NCBI GenBank assembly: GCA_036768485.1
Contig: JAVLUZ010000154.1
Location: forward strand, 46,189,458 to 46,253,457
Direction: 5' to 3'
From: Mermis nigrescens
Lineage: Eukaryota > Nematoda > Enoplea > Mermithida > Mermithidae
DNA length: 64,000 bases
Each line of letters begins with the position of its first letter. Positions within the stretch are counted from its first letter, which is position 1. A program made the translations under genes and the position numbers. Positions 43,917-53,054 of the stretch are shown piece by piece. The notes beneath the pieces are model-generated. The model did no database searches. It saw nothing but the letters and a program-made list of their open reading frames with translations, and was not told the DNA's origin.

Positions 43917-44015
43917 GTTTATTTCATTTATTTATTTATTTATTTATTTAATTATTTCATTTATTTGATATTTATTTAATATTTACTTTTAATATCTATA
44001 TATCTATTTATATTT

Positions 44016-44068
<53 letters not shown>

Positions 44069-44300
44069 TTAATTATTTTATTTTATTTATTTATTTAATT
44101 ATTTATTTTTTATATATCTATTTATTTATTTATTTTATATTTATTTATTCATTTATTTAATTATTTACCATTTTATTTTATTTATTTATTTATATTTATT
44201 TAATATTAATTTACTATCTATTTAATTTTTATTTCAATATCTATATATTTATTATATTTAATTATTTTATTTATTTATTTATTTAATATTTGTGTAAAAA
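43917..44300. repeat. (ATTT)n array in a polB intron
   Basis: Nearly 400 bp of TTTA/ATTT tetranucleotide repeats with minor interruptions, filling most of the intron between exons 8 and 7. Confidence 0.95.
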
Positions 44301-44385
44301 ATAAAGCTCGCGATAAATACACAAAAAATATGGGTCTGACCCACCCCCACCTCTAGACTAAAATGCGTTTAAAAAATATACCCAC

Positions 44386-44558
44386 CTGTCTTGAGCTCGC
44401 GTCGTAAGTCGCACTCCCACTTCTCAACAACAGTGTAGCCGAGGGATCGTAGGTGAGCCGTTCGGGCAAGCATTCGCTGGTATGATTCGTCAGCTGTTCG
44501 GTTCTGGTCTAGCGTGACCTCGGTTCGCTTCGGGATACATTGAGGACACCCGTGCCAC
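44386..44558 (-). pseudogene. polB: polB exon 7 (HGCPQC segment)
   Basis: Acceptor TTTTTCCAG, donor ACAG|GTGGGT. It encodes HGCPQCIPKRTEV and then LRSLGYTVVEKWECDLR, a region preceding motif A in these polymerases. It is open throughout but leaves phase 1 where exon 8 expects phase 0. Confidence 0.85.
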
Positions 44559-44737
44559 CTGGAAAAAATACAACTAGAAATTAAAACATGCAAATTGAAT
44601 GCGTGAATAGCTGAAATAAAAATATTATGAAATATTAAATAAAAATGTTAAATAATGTATAAAAATATTATTAAAGATTTAAAAATACTACATATTAAAT
44701 AAAAAAATATTAAATATTTCATGTAAATTTGACTCAC

Positions 44738-45145
44738 CAGCAACCGTGAAATTCGTAGACCGTCTTCTGGTACAAGCCGTCAACATGGTATGAGCCAATT
44801 TTAATTTCGCCGCCATTGAGTTTATGCCTGATCGGTATTCCGTCGGAGACAGTAAGCCATTTGAGCCATTTCAGCCCAACGATCGACTGCTTCTCCTTGT
44901 TGCGGTAGCCGCCTTGGGGTATGATGCCGATGGCATTGTCGGTGAGGAAGTTTTGCCTGAACACATGGTTGCAGGCCGCGGCGATAGTCAGGCTCGTTAG
45001 GAAAGGGTCGACGCCAGTTTCGGCTAGGAAGATGTCACGGAACTTGAGGGCACATTTAGCGAGTATGTGAACGTCGCTTTCGCAGTACGTCAACAGCTCG
45101 TGCCGAAAATCAAATTCCTTGCCAGACTCTTGCTCGTGGGCGTAC
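44738..45145 (-). CDS. polB: polB exon 6: exonuclease motif III
   Basis: Acceptor AATTTTCAG, donor GCTG|GTGAGT. It contains ELLTYCESDVHILAKC, the Exo III YCxSD motif. Its entry phase matches exon 5 and its exit phase matches exon 7. Confidence 0.9.
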
Positions 45146-45279
45146 CTGAAAATTCGAAAACTAATAAATTTTATGTAATTCGAAAAATAAACCTGAAATC
45201 GCTAATGTTATACAGCAACAAAGTTGATCCAACCTCCCCCTCTGGCCAAAAACGGATTTTTTAAGAATAAGTGACTCAC

Positions 45280-45517
45280 CACTGCAAGAAATCGGCTCGG
45301 GCTTCTTCCTTCATGCCATCAGGGCTGTAATACTTGGCGTCGGGGATCGAACCCTTGTAGTTGGAATTGGCGCGTGTGTTGAACAGGTGGGGGAAGTGCC
45401 CTTTTTTCAGCTCCTGTTCATTGAACGTTTTCGGAAACGCGCTGAGCGCCATCGGTAAGAAATTGAGAGTGTCGATGACGCGAACGCCTGCAGCTTCCAA
45501 CATTATGATTTCGAGCC
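45280..45517 (-). CDS. polB: polB exon 5
   Basis: Acceptor ATTTTTAG, donor AGTG|GTGAGT, with phases closing on both sides. It includes LEAAGVRVIDTLNFLPMALS and ELKKGHFPHLFNT, conserved between Exo II and Exo III in this family. Confidence 0.9.
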
Positions 45518-45552
45518 CTAAAAATCAATAAATCAGATATACGCACACATGT

Positions 45553-45555
45553 CAT

Positions 45556-45587
<32 letters not shown>

Positions 45588-45645
45588 TTTATTTATTTAT
45601 TTATTTATTCATTTATTTTTTAAATATTTATTTATTTAATTATTT

Positions 45646-45681
<36 letters not shown>

Positions 45682-45880
45682 TTATATTTAATTAGTATTT
45701 ATTTATTAGTTTATTTATTTATTTATTTGTTTATTTATTTATTTATTTTTAAAATATTTATCTATTTTATTTTATATTTATTTAATTTTACATTCATTTA
45801 TTTATTTACATTATTTATTTATTTATTTTAATATTTATTTAATTATTCATTTATTTATTATTTAATTATTTATACACTCT
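45553..45880. repeat. (ATTT)n array in a polB intron
   Basis: About 330 bp of TTTA tetranucleotides with interruptions, in the intron between exons 5 and 4. Confidence 0.95.
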
Positions 45881-46063
45881 TCATTAATTGAAGGTTAATT
45901 AATCACAATAGAATTTTGTATCAAAAATCACATGATAAGTTTAATAAAATTTTTTAATACAGCAAAAATAGATGAGATAATGGTAAATAAACGAATTTTA
46001 AAAATGTTAGGCTAACTAGCTCATGCTCTAAATAATTATCATGTCGTGCAATAAAAATATTAC

Positions 46064-46446
46064 CTTTTGTGACCACTTTTGGCACAATGGTCTTTTGCTC
46101 GTGGAGGTACTCGAGCAAAAATTGGACGTCAAAGCTGCAGGCGTTGTGGGCGAGGGCCGTTGCACCTCTGTTCTCTTCGGAGAACAACCATTCCCCAAAT
46201 TCGTGGAGAATGTTGTCTCCGAGGAACTTGTGGCGGTTCGCGCCGCCACACTGGACACAAGACCCAAGTTCATTGTTGTGGCAATGGTCGCAAAGACAAT
46301 AGGCTACGCAGCAATTTGGAACGTGTTTAAGGAGCGGGGCCGTTGTCCGTTTCGCACAGTTCCTGGTCTTGCCGCGTTTCGAAGTCGAAAAAGATGAAGA
46401 CGAGCTTCCTCTTCCTCTTCCTATCGTCTGCCGTCGTGTTAATCGC
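46064..46446 (-). pseudogene. polB: polB exon 4: exonuclease motifs I and II
   Basis: Acceptor TTGATTTTAG, donor AAAG|GTAATA. Frame 1 carries KRKLVFIFFDFETRQ (Exo I). Frame 2, after a change at the CCCC run near 46338, carries HVPNCCVAYCLCDHC and ALAHNACSFDVQFLLEYL (Exo II). The exit phase matches exon 5. Confidence 0.88.
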
Positions 46447-46606
46447 CTAAAATCAAGAAATATTAAGAAAAAACTCGTAATTAAATATCGATTAAGCATA
46501 TGTACCCCAACCAATCTCCATGCATCGAATGATAAGAATATGCACCCCTCCCCCAATATCCATGCATCAAATGAATAAAAAAACACAAAACCCCAAATAT
46601 ACTCAC

Positions 46607-46834
46607 CCTTATCTAACACTGATGAGTGCGGGCATCATCTTTGATGCCGCAAGTTTTGCAATACATCTCGTAGCATCGATGCTCTTTCGTATGTGACGAT
46701 TCAAACGAGGCCGGAGCATGTCAGGCAACACCTAAGATGACTGCAAGCCAAGGCGATTCGTTGAATCTTGCCATTAGAATTGGACAGATTGACCAGTCTT
46801 ATGGTTCTTGAAACAGGTGCGGCTCAGCATCCGC
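46607..46834 (-). pseudogene. polB: polB exon 3: zinc-finger remainder, decayed
   Basis: Acceptor TATTAAACAG, donor AAGG|GTGAGT. Pieces in different frames are RTCFKNHKTGQS, CCLTCSGLV and HTKEHRCYEMYCKTCG followed by a Cys/His end. A TAA near 46774 and further frame changes interrupt them. The Cys/His spacing suits the zinc-binding block before the exonuclease domain. Confidence 0.7.
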
Positions 46835-46861
46835 CTGTTTAATACAATGTATTTATCATAC

Positions 46862-46869
46862 ATGCCTAT

Positions 46870-46900
<31 letters not shown>

Positions 46901-47545
46901 TTTCTTTATTATTTATTAATTTATTATTTTAATTATTTATTCATTTATTTTAATTAACTATTTATCTATTATTTATTATGTATTTATTTATTTATTATTT
47001 ATTTATTTACTATTTAATATTAATTTAATTATATACTTACTACATTAAATTATTTTTTTTAAATTTTATTATTATAAATTTATTTTATTTTATTTTTATT
47101 CATTTATTTTAATATTTATTTAATTATTATCTATCTATTTATTTATTTATTTATTTAATTATTATTTATTAATTTGATTATTTAATGTTTAATATTTATT
47201 TATTATTTTATTTAGTTTGATTATTTAATATTTAATATCTATTTATTATTTTATTATGTTGATTATTTATTAATTATTAGTTTTATTATTTAATATTTAT
47301 TTTTTATTTTAATTATTATTGATTATATTTAATCATTTATTTATTTATTTAATTATTATTATTATTTATTTCTACATTTAAATATTTAATTATTTTTATG
47401 TATTTAATATTTATTTATTTTATTTATTATTTTAATATTTATTTATTTATGTATTTATTTATTTATTTATTTATTATGTTTTCATTTATTAATTCAATTA
47501 TTTAATATTTATTTTTTTATTTAATTATTTATTTATTTATGCATA
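46862..47545. repeat. (ATTT)n-rich array in a polB intron
   Basis: Almost 700 bp of TTTA-type low complexity with irregular TTTAAT interruptions, in the intron between exons 3 and 2. This is the longest of the three arrays. Confidence 0.95.
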
Positions 47546-47606
47546 ATATGGGCATAGGATAATATAATATTCACGGATCAAATAATATTCTTGAATTAAG
47601 ACTCAC

Positions 47607-48108
47607 CTGTTACACTGGTTACAATAGAAATCGCCTCTCTCCATGGTGCACGGCTCCTTGGCGTTGCACGCATGGCACCCGCCGCGGCTGCAATGGTGGT
47701 CCTCCTCGTTGCTGTAGCCTTTATCGCACTTATTGCAATAGTAACTACGACCTACGAACGCCGGCATGCGCGTGATGACATCGTAGTGTCGATCGTGTAG
47801 GTAGAGGTGCAGCATCTGTTCTGCGGGCGGGCCTTTGTAAATGAGGGCGTTAAAGTGCTCCTTTGAATAGATTTTGAGCTGGTAATTGGGCGTGAGGAGC
47901 TGCTGGATGTGCTCGGCTTCCTCGACGCCACACTCGCCGGCGAAATTCTTCAAGCCGGCTTCGCGCATCAGCTGTTGGGCAAGCCGTTCCTGCATAGTCT
48001 GCGCTTTGAATCGCCCAAACGAATGCTTTTTATTCGAGAGTGCTTCTCGATACGGGCACGGGCGACGACGACAGCCCTCGCGAGACACAAATTGTCGTCG
48101 TTGATTAT
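47607..48108 (-). pseudogene. polB: polB exon 2: NDDNLCLARA motif and zinc finger
   Basis: Acceptor TTTTGAATAG, donor ACAG|GTGAGT. It opens IINDDNLCLARAVVVARARI. A one-base change at AAA (about 48003-48008) follows. The exon continues through YQLKIYSKEHFNALIY and HYDVITRMPAF to a Cys-rich finger (YYCNKCDKGYSNEEDHHC). Confidence 0.88.
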
Positions 48109-48830
48109 CTATTCAAAATTTGTATTCTAATTAATATTGAATGAATTTAAAATATTGATAACTTTAGACACAAACTATTTTTATAATTTTTCATTATTTT
48201 TTCTAATAAAAACTATTAACAAAAGCACGTATACTTTACTAAATATTTTTATATTCTCTCATGATTACTGGAATATACGATTAACTCAATAAAATGCACA
48301 TTACATATTTTTTCTAAAGCAGAATAAAAATTTACGCCAAAATACTTGAAGTTTATGCTGCGAAAATATATAAGCTCCTGAATTTTGGATTATATAATCT
48401 AAGAATAACAATAGTTTTTCTCATCACTTAATACAAAACTAGTTTTGATTGATACACACTATCCTTTTTGAAATATATTAAGACAAAAAATTTATTAGAA
48501 CTGACATTCATTCTTATCTAACGTCTAAGGTACGACCAAAAGATTTAAATAAAAAATTATGCAGAAACATCAAAATATGGGCATCTTATGCAAATAGGTA
48601 TATTTCTCATCAACTTAATATTGCAATTTACGCATGCCTAATGTTTTTCTTATCACTATAAAATAATTAGACCGATAAAAAATTAATTAGATTGATAAAA
48701 AATGCAAAGCACATCGTCTTTTAATTATTTTTTAGAAATTAACGTACCATTTTTTATAAAGGTTAAATTTTTATTCTCAAAAATAGAGAACATCCCCTTT
48801 TTTCAAAAATTATTAGTCATCGTCACTCAC
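48109..48830. other. polB intron 1
   Basis: AT-rich intron sequence without ATTT arrays or recognisable repeats, bounded by GTGAGT and GAATAG. Confidence 0.6.
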
Positions 48831-49684
48831 CTGTATGAAGTATCCTCCGTGGCCGCCAATGTTTCATGAAGCACAGGTTCCAGTTGACAACTCTTGAGTT
48901 ACTGTGGCTGCTATTTGGACCGCCGCCTCTAGGGGACTCGACAATAACTATCTTCATCATCATCTCCTCATGGAAGGCGAACGCTCGTTTTGACTGTTGA
49001 ACTTTCTTGATGGCGTTCAAAATGCGGTTGGCGTTCATCGCCTCCACCATGGTAAATGGCACAAGGATGCGGGTGTCCAGGCTGGTGTGTTGGATCTCTA
49101 CTACAACACGGTCGCTGGCGTTGCGATTCGTAAGGAGTGTCGTGAGAATGTTATTTATAATCGCTGGGATCAATGGGCTCGTGATCAATCTCTGCAATAT
49201 GGTTGAAGCGGATGTTATAGCCAATCGCTTTGGCATTGAACCTTCGGACCCTTAGATGCGATTCTTCGCCAACAACATAAAATTCGCCAATGGGGCAATT
49301 GCCGCCACCAATCTGGCACTCGTCAAAATCGCTGCTAAAAATAGTTTCCCAAAATTCAGGCGATCCAAAGTCGCGGGACGCAAGCACGGGTAAGTCGTAG
49401 CCCCAAAAAGCGTGTTGAAAATAAAGTGTCATTATGCAGCTATCGTTTCGCCACAATTCGCTATCAATCGGGAGCTGCAGCGAGTCGACGTTTATTTCGG
49501 GCGCCAACAAGACCTGCGATCCATCTTCAATGGTCATTGCCCACAATTCAGGCGTTATCAGTTGCTCGCGTTGAGCAGCATCATAGCCAATAATATGGTT
49601 CCACAATACGGTGATGAGCCGCTGGTTGGCGACCCAAATTCGAGAATTGATAATGCACTTGAGCGTATCAAATGAAAGTGCCAT
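48831..49684 (-). pseudogene. polB: polB exon 1: N-terminal region
   Basis: ATG 49684 (MALSFDTLKCIINSRIW) is chosen over the upstream GTG because it lies 50 bp below a TATAAATA box. The first frame runs to NAKAIGYNIRFNHIAEIDHE. After a one-base change at CCC (about 49165) a second frame continues with RVVVEIQHTSLDTRILVPF and MMKIVIVESPRGGG. Both stretches are characteristic of the N-terminal region of this polymerase group. Donor ACAG|GTGAGT. Confidence 0.82.
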
Positions 49685-49733
49685 CGTATCACAAAAATTT
49701 TTCACAATGAAGGCGAGACCCTTACGTCGCTCG

Positions 49734-49741
49734 TATTTATA
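49734..49741 (-). promoter_or_regulatory. TATAAATA box of polB
   Basis: Exact TATAAATA on the minus strand, 50 bp before ATG 49684 and 5 bp from the palindrome at 49747. Confidence 0.75.
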
Positions 49742-49746
49742 GACAT

Positions 49747-49825
49747 GAAGGGCCGGGAAGTCACTTCCCGGTCCTTCAATTTATTTGTTTAATGAAAGGA
49801 CCAGTACGTGACTTCCCGGTCCTTC
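49747..49825. promoter_or_regulatory. Two palindromes of the 15-bp cluster motif upstream of polB
   Basis: GAAGGGCCGGGAAGT (49747-49761), a central C, and ACTTCCCGGTCCTTC (49763-49777) form a 31-bp palindrome with one mismatch. A second, with a degraded left arm, ends in an exact ACTTCCCGGTCCTTC at 49811-49825. It is the same motif as at 38847-38907, 11 kb away. Confidence 0.85.
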
Positions 49826-49837
49826 GCCCAACATGCT

Positions 49838-50116
49838 TTAACAATTGGTCTGTACAAGTGATTTACCGCCTAGAATTTCGTGCATTAAATCGCGCTTTGA
49901 CCTGCCTAATGGTTCATACATGTAAAATACATCATCCGAGTCTAAATTTAATTTTTTAGGCGCTTCTCCACCCTTCTGTTCTTTTCTTGGTCTACCTCGT
50001 TTTTTACGCGTTTTTCCTTCACCGCTGATATCAAATTCGAAAGAAGTTTGTTTTTTCTTTGGTCTACCCCGTTTTTTAGTAGTTTGTTGAGCTGTTATTA
50101 CACGAATAGGTTCACG
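49838..50116 (-). CDS. AT-hook protein, C-terminal 92 residues (start lost in the gap)
   Basis: AT-hooks bind the minor groove of AT-rich DNA. The frame has two: KKRGRPKKK and KKRGRPRKE, about 24 residues apart. It then reads LNLDSDDVFYMYEPLGRSKR and ends LVQTNC at TAA 49838-49840. The N-terminal part lies in or beyond the N gap. The stop is only 13 bp from the motif palindrome and 150 bp from the polymerase ATG. Nothing else in the frame is recognised. A transcription or chromatin role in the cluster is an inference from the DNA-binding motifs. Confidence 0.85.
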   Translation of the reverse strand, partial: REPIRVITAQQTTKKRGRPKKKQTSFEFDISGEGKTRKKRGRPRKEQKGGEAPKKLNLDSDDVFYMYEPLGRSKRDLMHEILGGKSLVQTNC

Positions 50117-50117
50117 C

Positions 50118-50217
50118 NNNNNNNNNNNNNNNNNNNNNNNNNNNNNNNNNNNNNNNNNNNNNNNNNNNNNNNNNNNNNNNNNNNNNNNNNNNNNNNNNNN
50201 NNNNNNNNNNNNNNNNN
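50118..50217. other. Assembly gap (100 N)
   Basis: Exactly 100 N, probably a placeholder of unknown true length. It hides the start of the AT-hook gene and probably the right end of the virus-like cluster. Confidence 0.98.
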
Positions 50218-51134
50218 CAATTCACTCCTATATACTCATTTATGACTATATTTTCTTTGATTCCCTCTAATTCTTTGAAGTTTTTCGAAATTTTTTCTTA
50301 TATCTTCAAATTTAAAAAGGAGAGAACATCCAAAGAAACGCCGAAAAATCATATTATTGACGTGTTTTATCTTTTTTTGTGCATATAAAGGCACTTTTAG
50401 AAAGTTATTTTCGGCATCATCTTCTAGAATTTCCACATGCTGTGCGTCTGGCAGTGAGTGATAGAGCAGAAACCATCATAGTTACAAGTTTTCAGATAAT
50501 TCTTCAGCAGTCAATTATTTATTAGTTCTTCGTCAAGATGAACGATCAGGAGGTTTAGGTTCCTGTGCTCAACAACCCTAATCTAGGAGGCACCTACGCT
50601 AAATTTTGTAAGTCAATTTTTTAAGAATATTCATTTGCTTTCAAAACACCATTTGTCATTGATTGCTAGAAGCTTAAGTGGGAACCTCAAACAATAATTT
50701 ACTACCTTTACTCTGTTCTTTATGTGGCCCTTAGAAAAATTTTACTTCCTAAAATCGTGTTCATACATGCAAAGCATAACCCAACCAGTTTGGAGTTAGC
50801 TAGTGAGTTTTTAGACCAAAATGGCCTCAAAAACATGTATAAATATTAAAAGAGCGATAAAACCAGCTTATTCTATAGTATTCAGCCAGTCCCGAACATT
50901 TTTAAAGAAAATTTACAATTTTCATCCTTCTTTTGCCGTCATTTTACCTTATTTTCCCCATATAATCGTATATTTTTCTCTTCCAGGAGGTCTAAATACC
51001 ACGAACCCCTTCTTACCCGTGCATATCTAGTCTTCACATTCGTTCATTTCTGCTCTAGACAGTGATCAAGTTCCAAAATAAATTTAAATTTCCAATGTCC
51101 CTTTCAATTTTTTTAAAAATGTTCTTTTTTTCCT
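50218..51134. other. Repeat fragment and unassigned sequence
   Basis: 50218-50460 is the right part of a family E repeat (ends at CCACATGCTGTGCGTCTGG). The remainder shows no recognisable gene. Confidence 0.5.
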
Positions 51135-51549
51135 TTATATAATTTTTAAATTATATCGAGCGATTGCGTCGCTTACCAAATTATGTCGCATTTCGACGCC
51201 GCAATCGGTTTTAATGACCGGCGAAACGCAGCTCAATACATTTTGTATATCCTGACAATTGGTCGCCCTTTTGGCGTACCTGGCTATAAAATCAACGGAA
51301 ATTGGGTAGCACAGAGTTCCGTTCTCAAATCTGGTCACTACGCCGGCTAGACAGCCGAAATTTCGTTCGATGGTGTCGAAAATTTCTGGCCGACACAAAA
51401 AATTGAACATGGCCCCTCATTTCCGCATGATTGAACGATTGTAAGCAGTCGTCGATCTGATTGGCCGACTGCAAGCCGTGAATTCCATTTAGACACGAGT
51501 TGTATTGGAAGTAACAGTCGCAAGTCTTATTGAGGGACGTGATAAAGGC
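51135..51549 (-). pseudogene. Cysteine-rich secreted-type protein exon, one frame change
   Basis: After an acceptor-like ATAAACAG the frame reads FITSLNKTCDCYFQYNSC, then IDDCLQSFNHAEM. A second frame then gives MFNFLCRPEIFD, FGCLAGVVTRF, CQDIQNVLSC and TDCGVEMRHNLVS before the stop. The frames switch at a GGGG run (about 51411-51414). Spaced Cys residues without other motifs suggest an extracellular disulphide-bonded domain, of a type common in nematode secreted families; I cannot name it. It may be an intact gene with an assembly error, or a pseudogene. Confidence 0.55.
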
Positions 51550-51812
51550 CTGTTTATCGAGTAGCTAACCGACTAGCGATACTTGGTGGATTCAGAAAAT
51601 CGTAGTCGGAAAAATTGGATATGGCGATGCAACGACGCTAGTCTTGCCGAAAGCCGTTATCACACGTCCCTTCGCCAAACGTCTCTGATTGAAATTAGGG
51701 CGGTAAAAAATAAATGGGCGGCAAATATTGGTAAACCATGTCCGGGAGACATTTCATTCATTTAAGCCCCTGGGATTATGCACGAGCACCTGATATTACT
51801 GGATTACGTCAA

Positions 51813-52090
51813 CACCACACCTAGGCATCGATGGGGCGGTTGGTTGTGGAGGTATACAGCCCCCTGGAGCAACCAAAATAATCCCCCCAGAAACCGGGAC
51901 AACTCCTCGTGAATTCAATTTCTTGAATTTGGTGTGTGTTTTTTTCGCTCTTTTATACTCGATGGATAGTGCCCGATGAGAAAACGCTGAAAAATGGTGT
52001 TTTTTCGCCCATACCACCATTTTTTGAGACCCTTTTTTTGACCATTGAAAACCCTTTAACCCCTCTCCCAGAATTTTTGGAGCATGCTAA
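51813..52090. mobile_element. hAT-like MITE, family C, degraded
   Basis: It has the family's internal phrases (CCCGATGAGAAAACGCTGAAA, AATGGTGTTTTTTCGCC) and a left end CACACCTAGGCATCG. The right end is not resolved. Confidence 0.5.
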
Positions 52091-52874
52091 ATACTTTTCA
52101 AAAAAAAGAAAAATGCTTCGCGGGCTATATTGGGTTACGAATATGGAAGTCAGCAAGTCGTACGTATTCCTGGTGGTGAAAAGTTACTAAGATAGCTGGA
52201 ATTTTTGCATTGTTCAATCATTTTGTTGAAGGTGCGCTTCGCTTGACCACAACAGCATTTTCTAACTTTCAACATAAATGTTGGGCGTTTTCTCACTTTG
52301 TACATCAAATTTCGGGGCTTCGATTTTTCCACTCCTTTTATGAAGATACTTCATTTCCCAACAACGACGTCGCCAACCGCACTTTTTGAATATGTACCTA
52401 CTTCTCTCATTTTCTTGTTTCATGCATATTTATTTTGATATTAGGTCGGTAGATGTGGAGTTTCTATGCATTCGTTTCCAATAAGAACAAAAACGAACTT
52501 TTTTGCTAAATTGAGATAGCTGATTACGAATATAATAGCCAAAAAGTCGTTCTTATCTTATTCAAGAACAAACTAGTTGAAATAAGTTAAAATAAGAAAA
52601 ACTAAGTTGATTCCTAGTTTCTGGTCCATTTAAAACAAGTGAGTGGCACACATTTTCTGAAACTTGATCTAGTCGTTGTTAAGAATTAAATTATGTCTAA
52701 AATCGTGAAAAATTGGGCTTGAAATACGATATACAATGCCAGAAAAAAGCCAACTAAGCAAAAACATGCTATAGCTAGATAACCGAAGCGTACTCTATGA
52801 TAAAATAACGCTAAAAATTGTAGTTTTTATTGCGACTTTAGAATAGGAATCTTGACAACTTTTTGACTAATATA
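52091..52874. other. Unassigned sequence
   Basis: No gene, no repeat with recognisable ends, up to the Tc1/mariner terminus. Confidence 0.5.
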
Positions 52875-53054
52875 CAGCGCGGGGCAAAAAAAGTGGTACC
52901 TGAACAATTACACAATAGTTTCACCTTTAAACAATCCCCCAAACTCCTTGCTTACAAAACATGTAGTTGAAGGGTTCGTAAGTCTGTACTTTAACATTTC
53001 ATCGTCATTGCTTGAGTTCTTGGGAAGTTATCGCCGAATTCGCGAGGTTTTGTT

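Larger units (their letters stand above)
41837..49684 (-). pseudogene. polB: Protein-primed family B DNA polymerase of virus-like type (11 exons, broken)
   Basis: Such polymerases (DNA_pol_B_2 type, as in Maverick/Polinton elements and related DNA viruses) replicate linear viral or element DNA from a protein primer. Visible in order: an N-terminal region (48831-49684), a Cys/His zinc-binding part (47607-48108 and 46607-46834), exonuclease motifs DFET and HNxxxFD (46064-46446), exonuclease III YCxSDV (44738-45145), motif A DxxSLYP (43426-43878), motif B KLMLNSFWG (42921-43200), and motif C YxDT|DS split by an intron (42421-42692 and 41837-42270). The protein end LPYGY is also present. Introns are GT-AG. 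Breaks: frame changes near 49165, 48005, 46338, 42970, 42565, 42185 and 42030; phase clashes at two junctions (48831/48108 and 44386/43878); in-frame stops near 46774 and at 41897. Several breaks sit at homopolymers, so assembly error may contribute. As written it cannot make a complete enzyme. Confidence 0.9.

Noticed and set aside
46041..46397. 118-residue plus-strand frame opposite polB exon 4
   Set aside because: It is antisense to the exonuclease exon, with no domain of its own.
43917..47545. CRISPR-like or satellite array
   Set aside because: The repeats are simple ATTT tetranucleotides with no spacers and lie inside introns.
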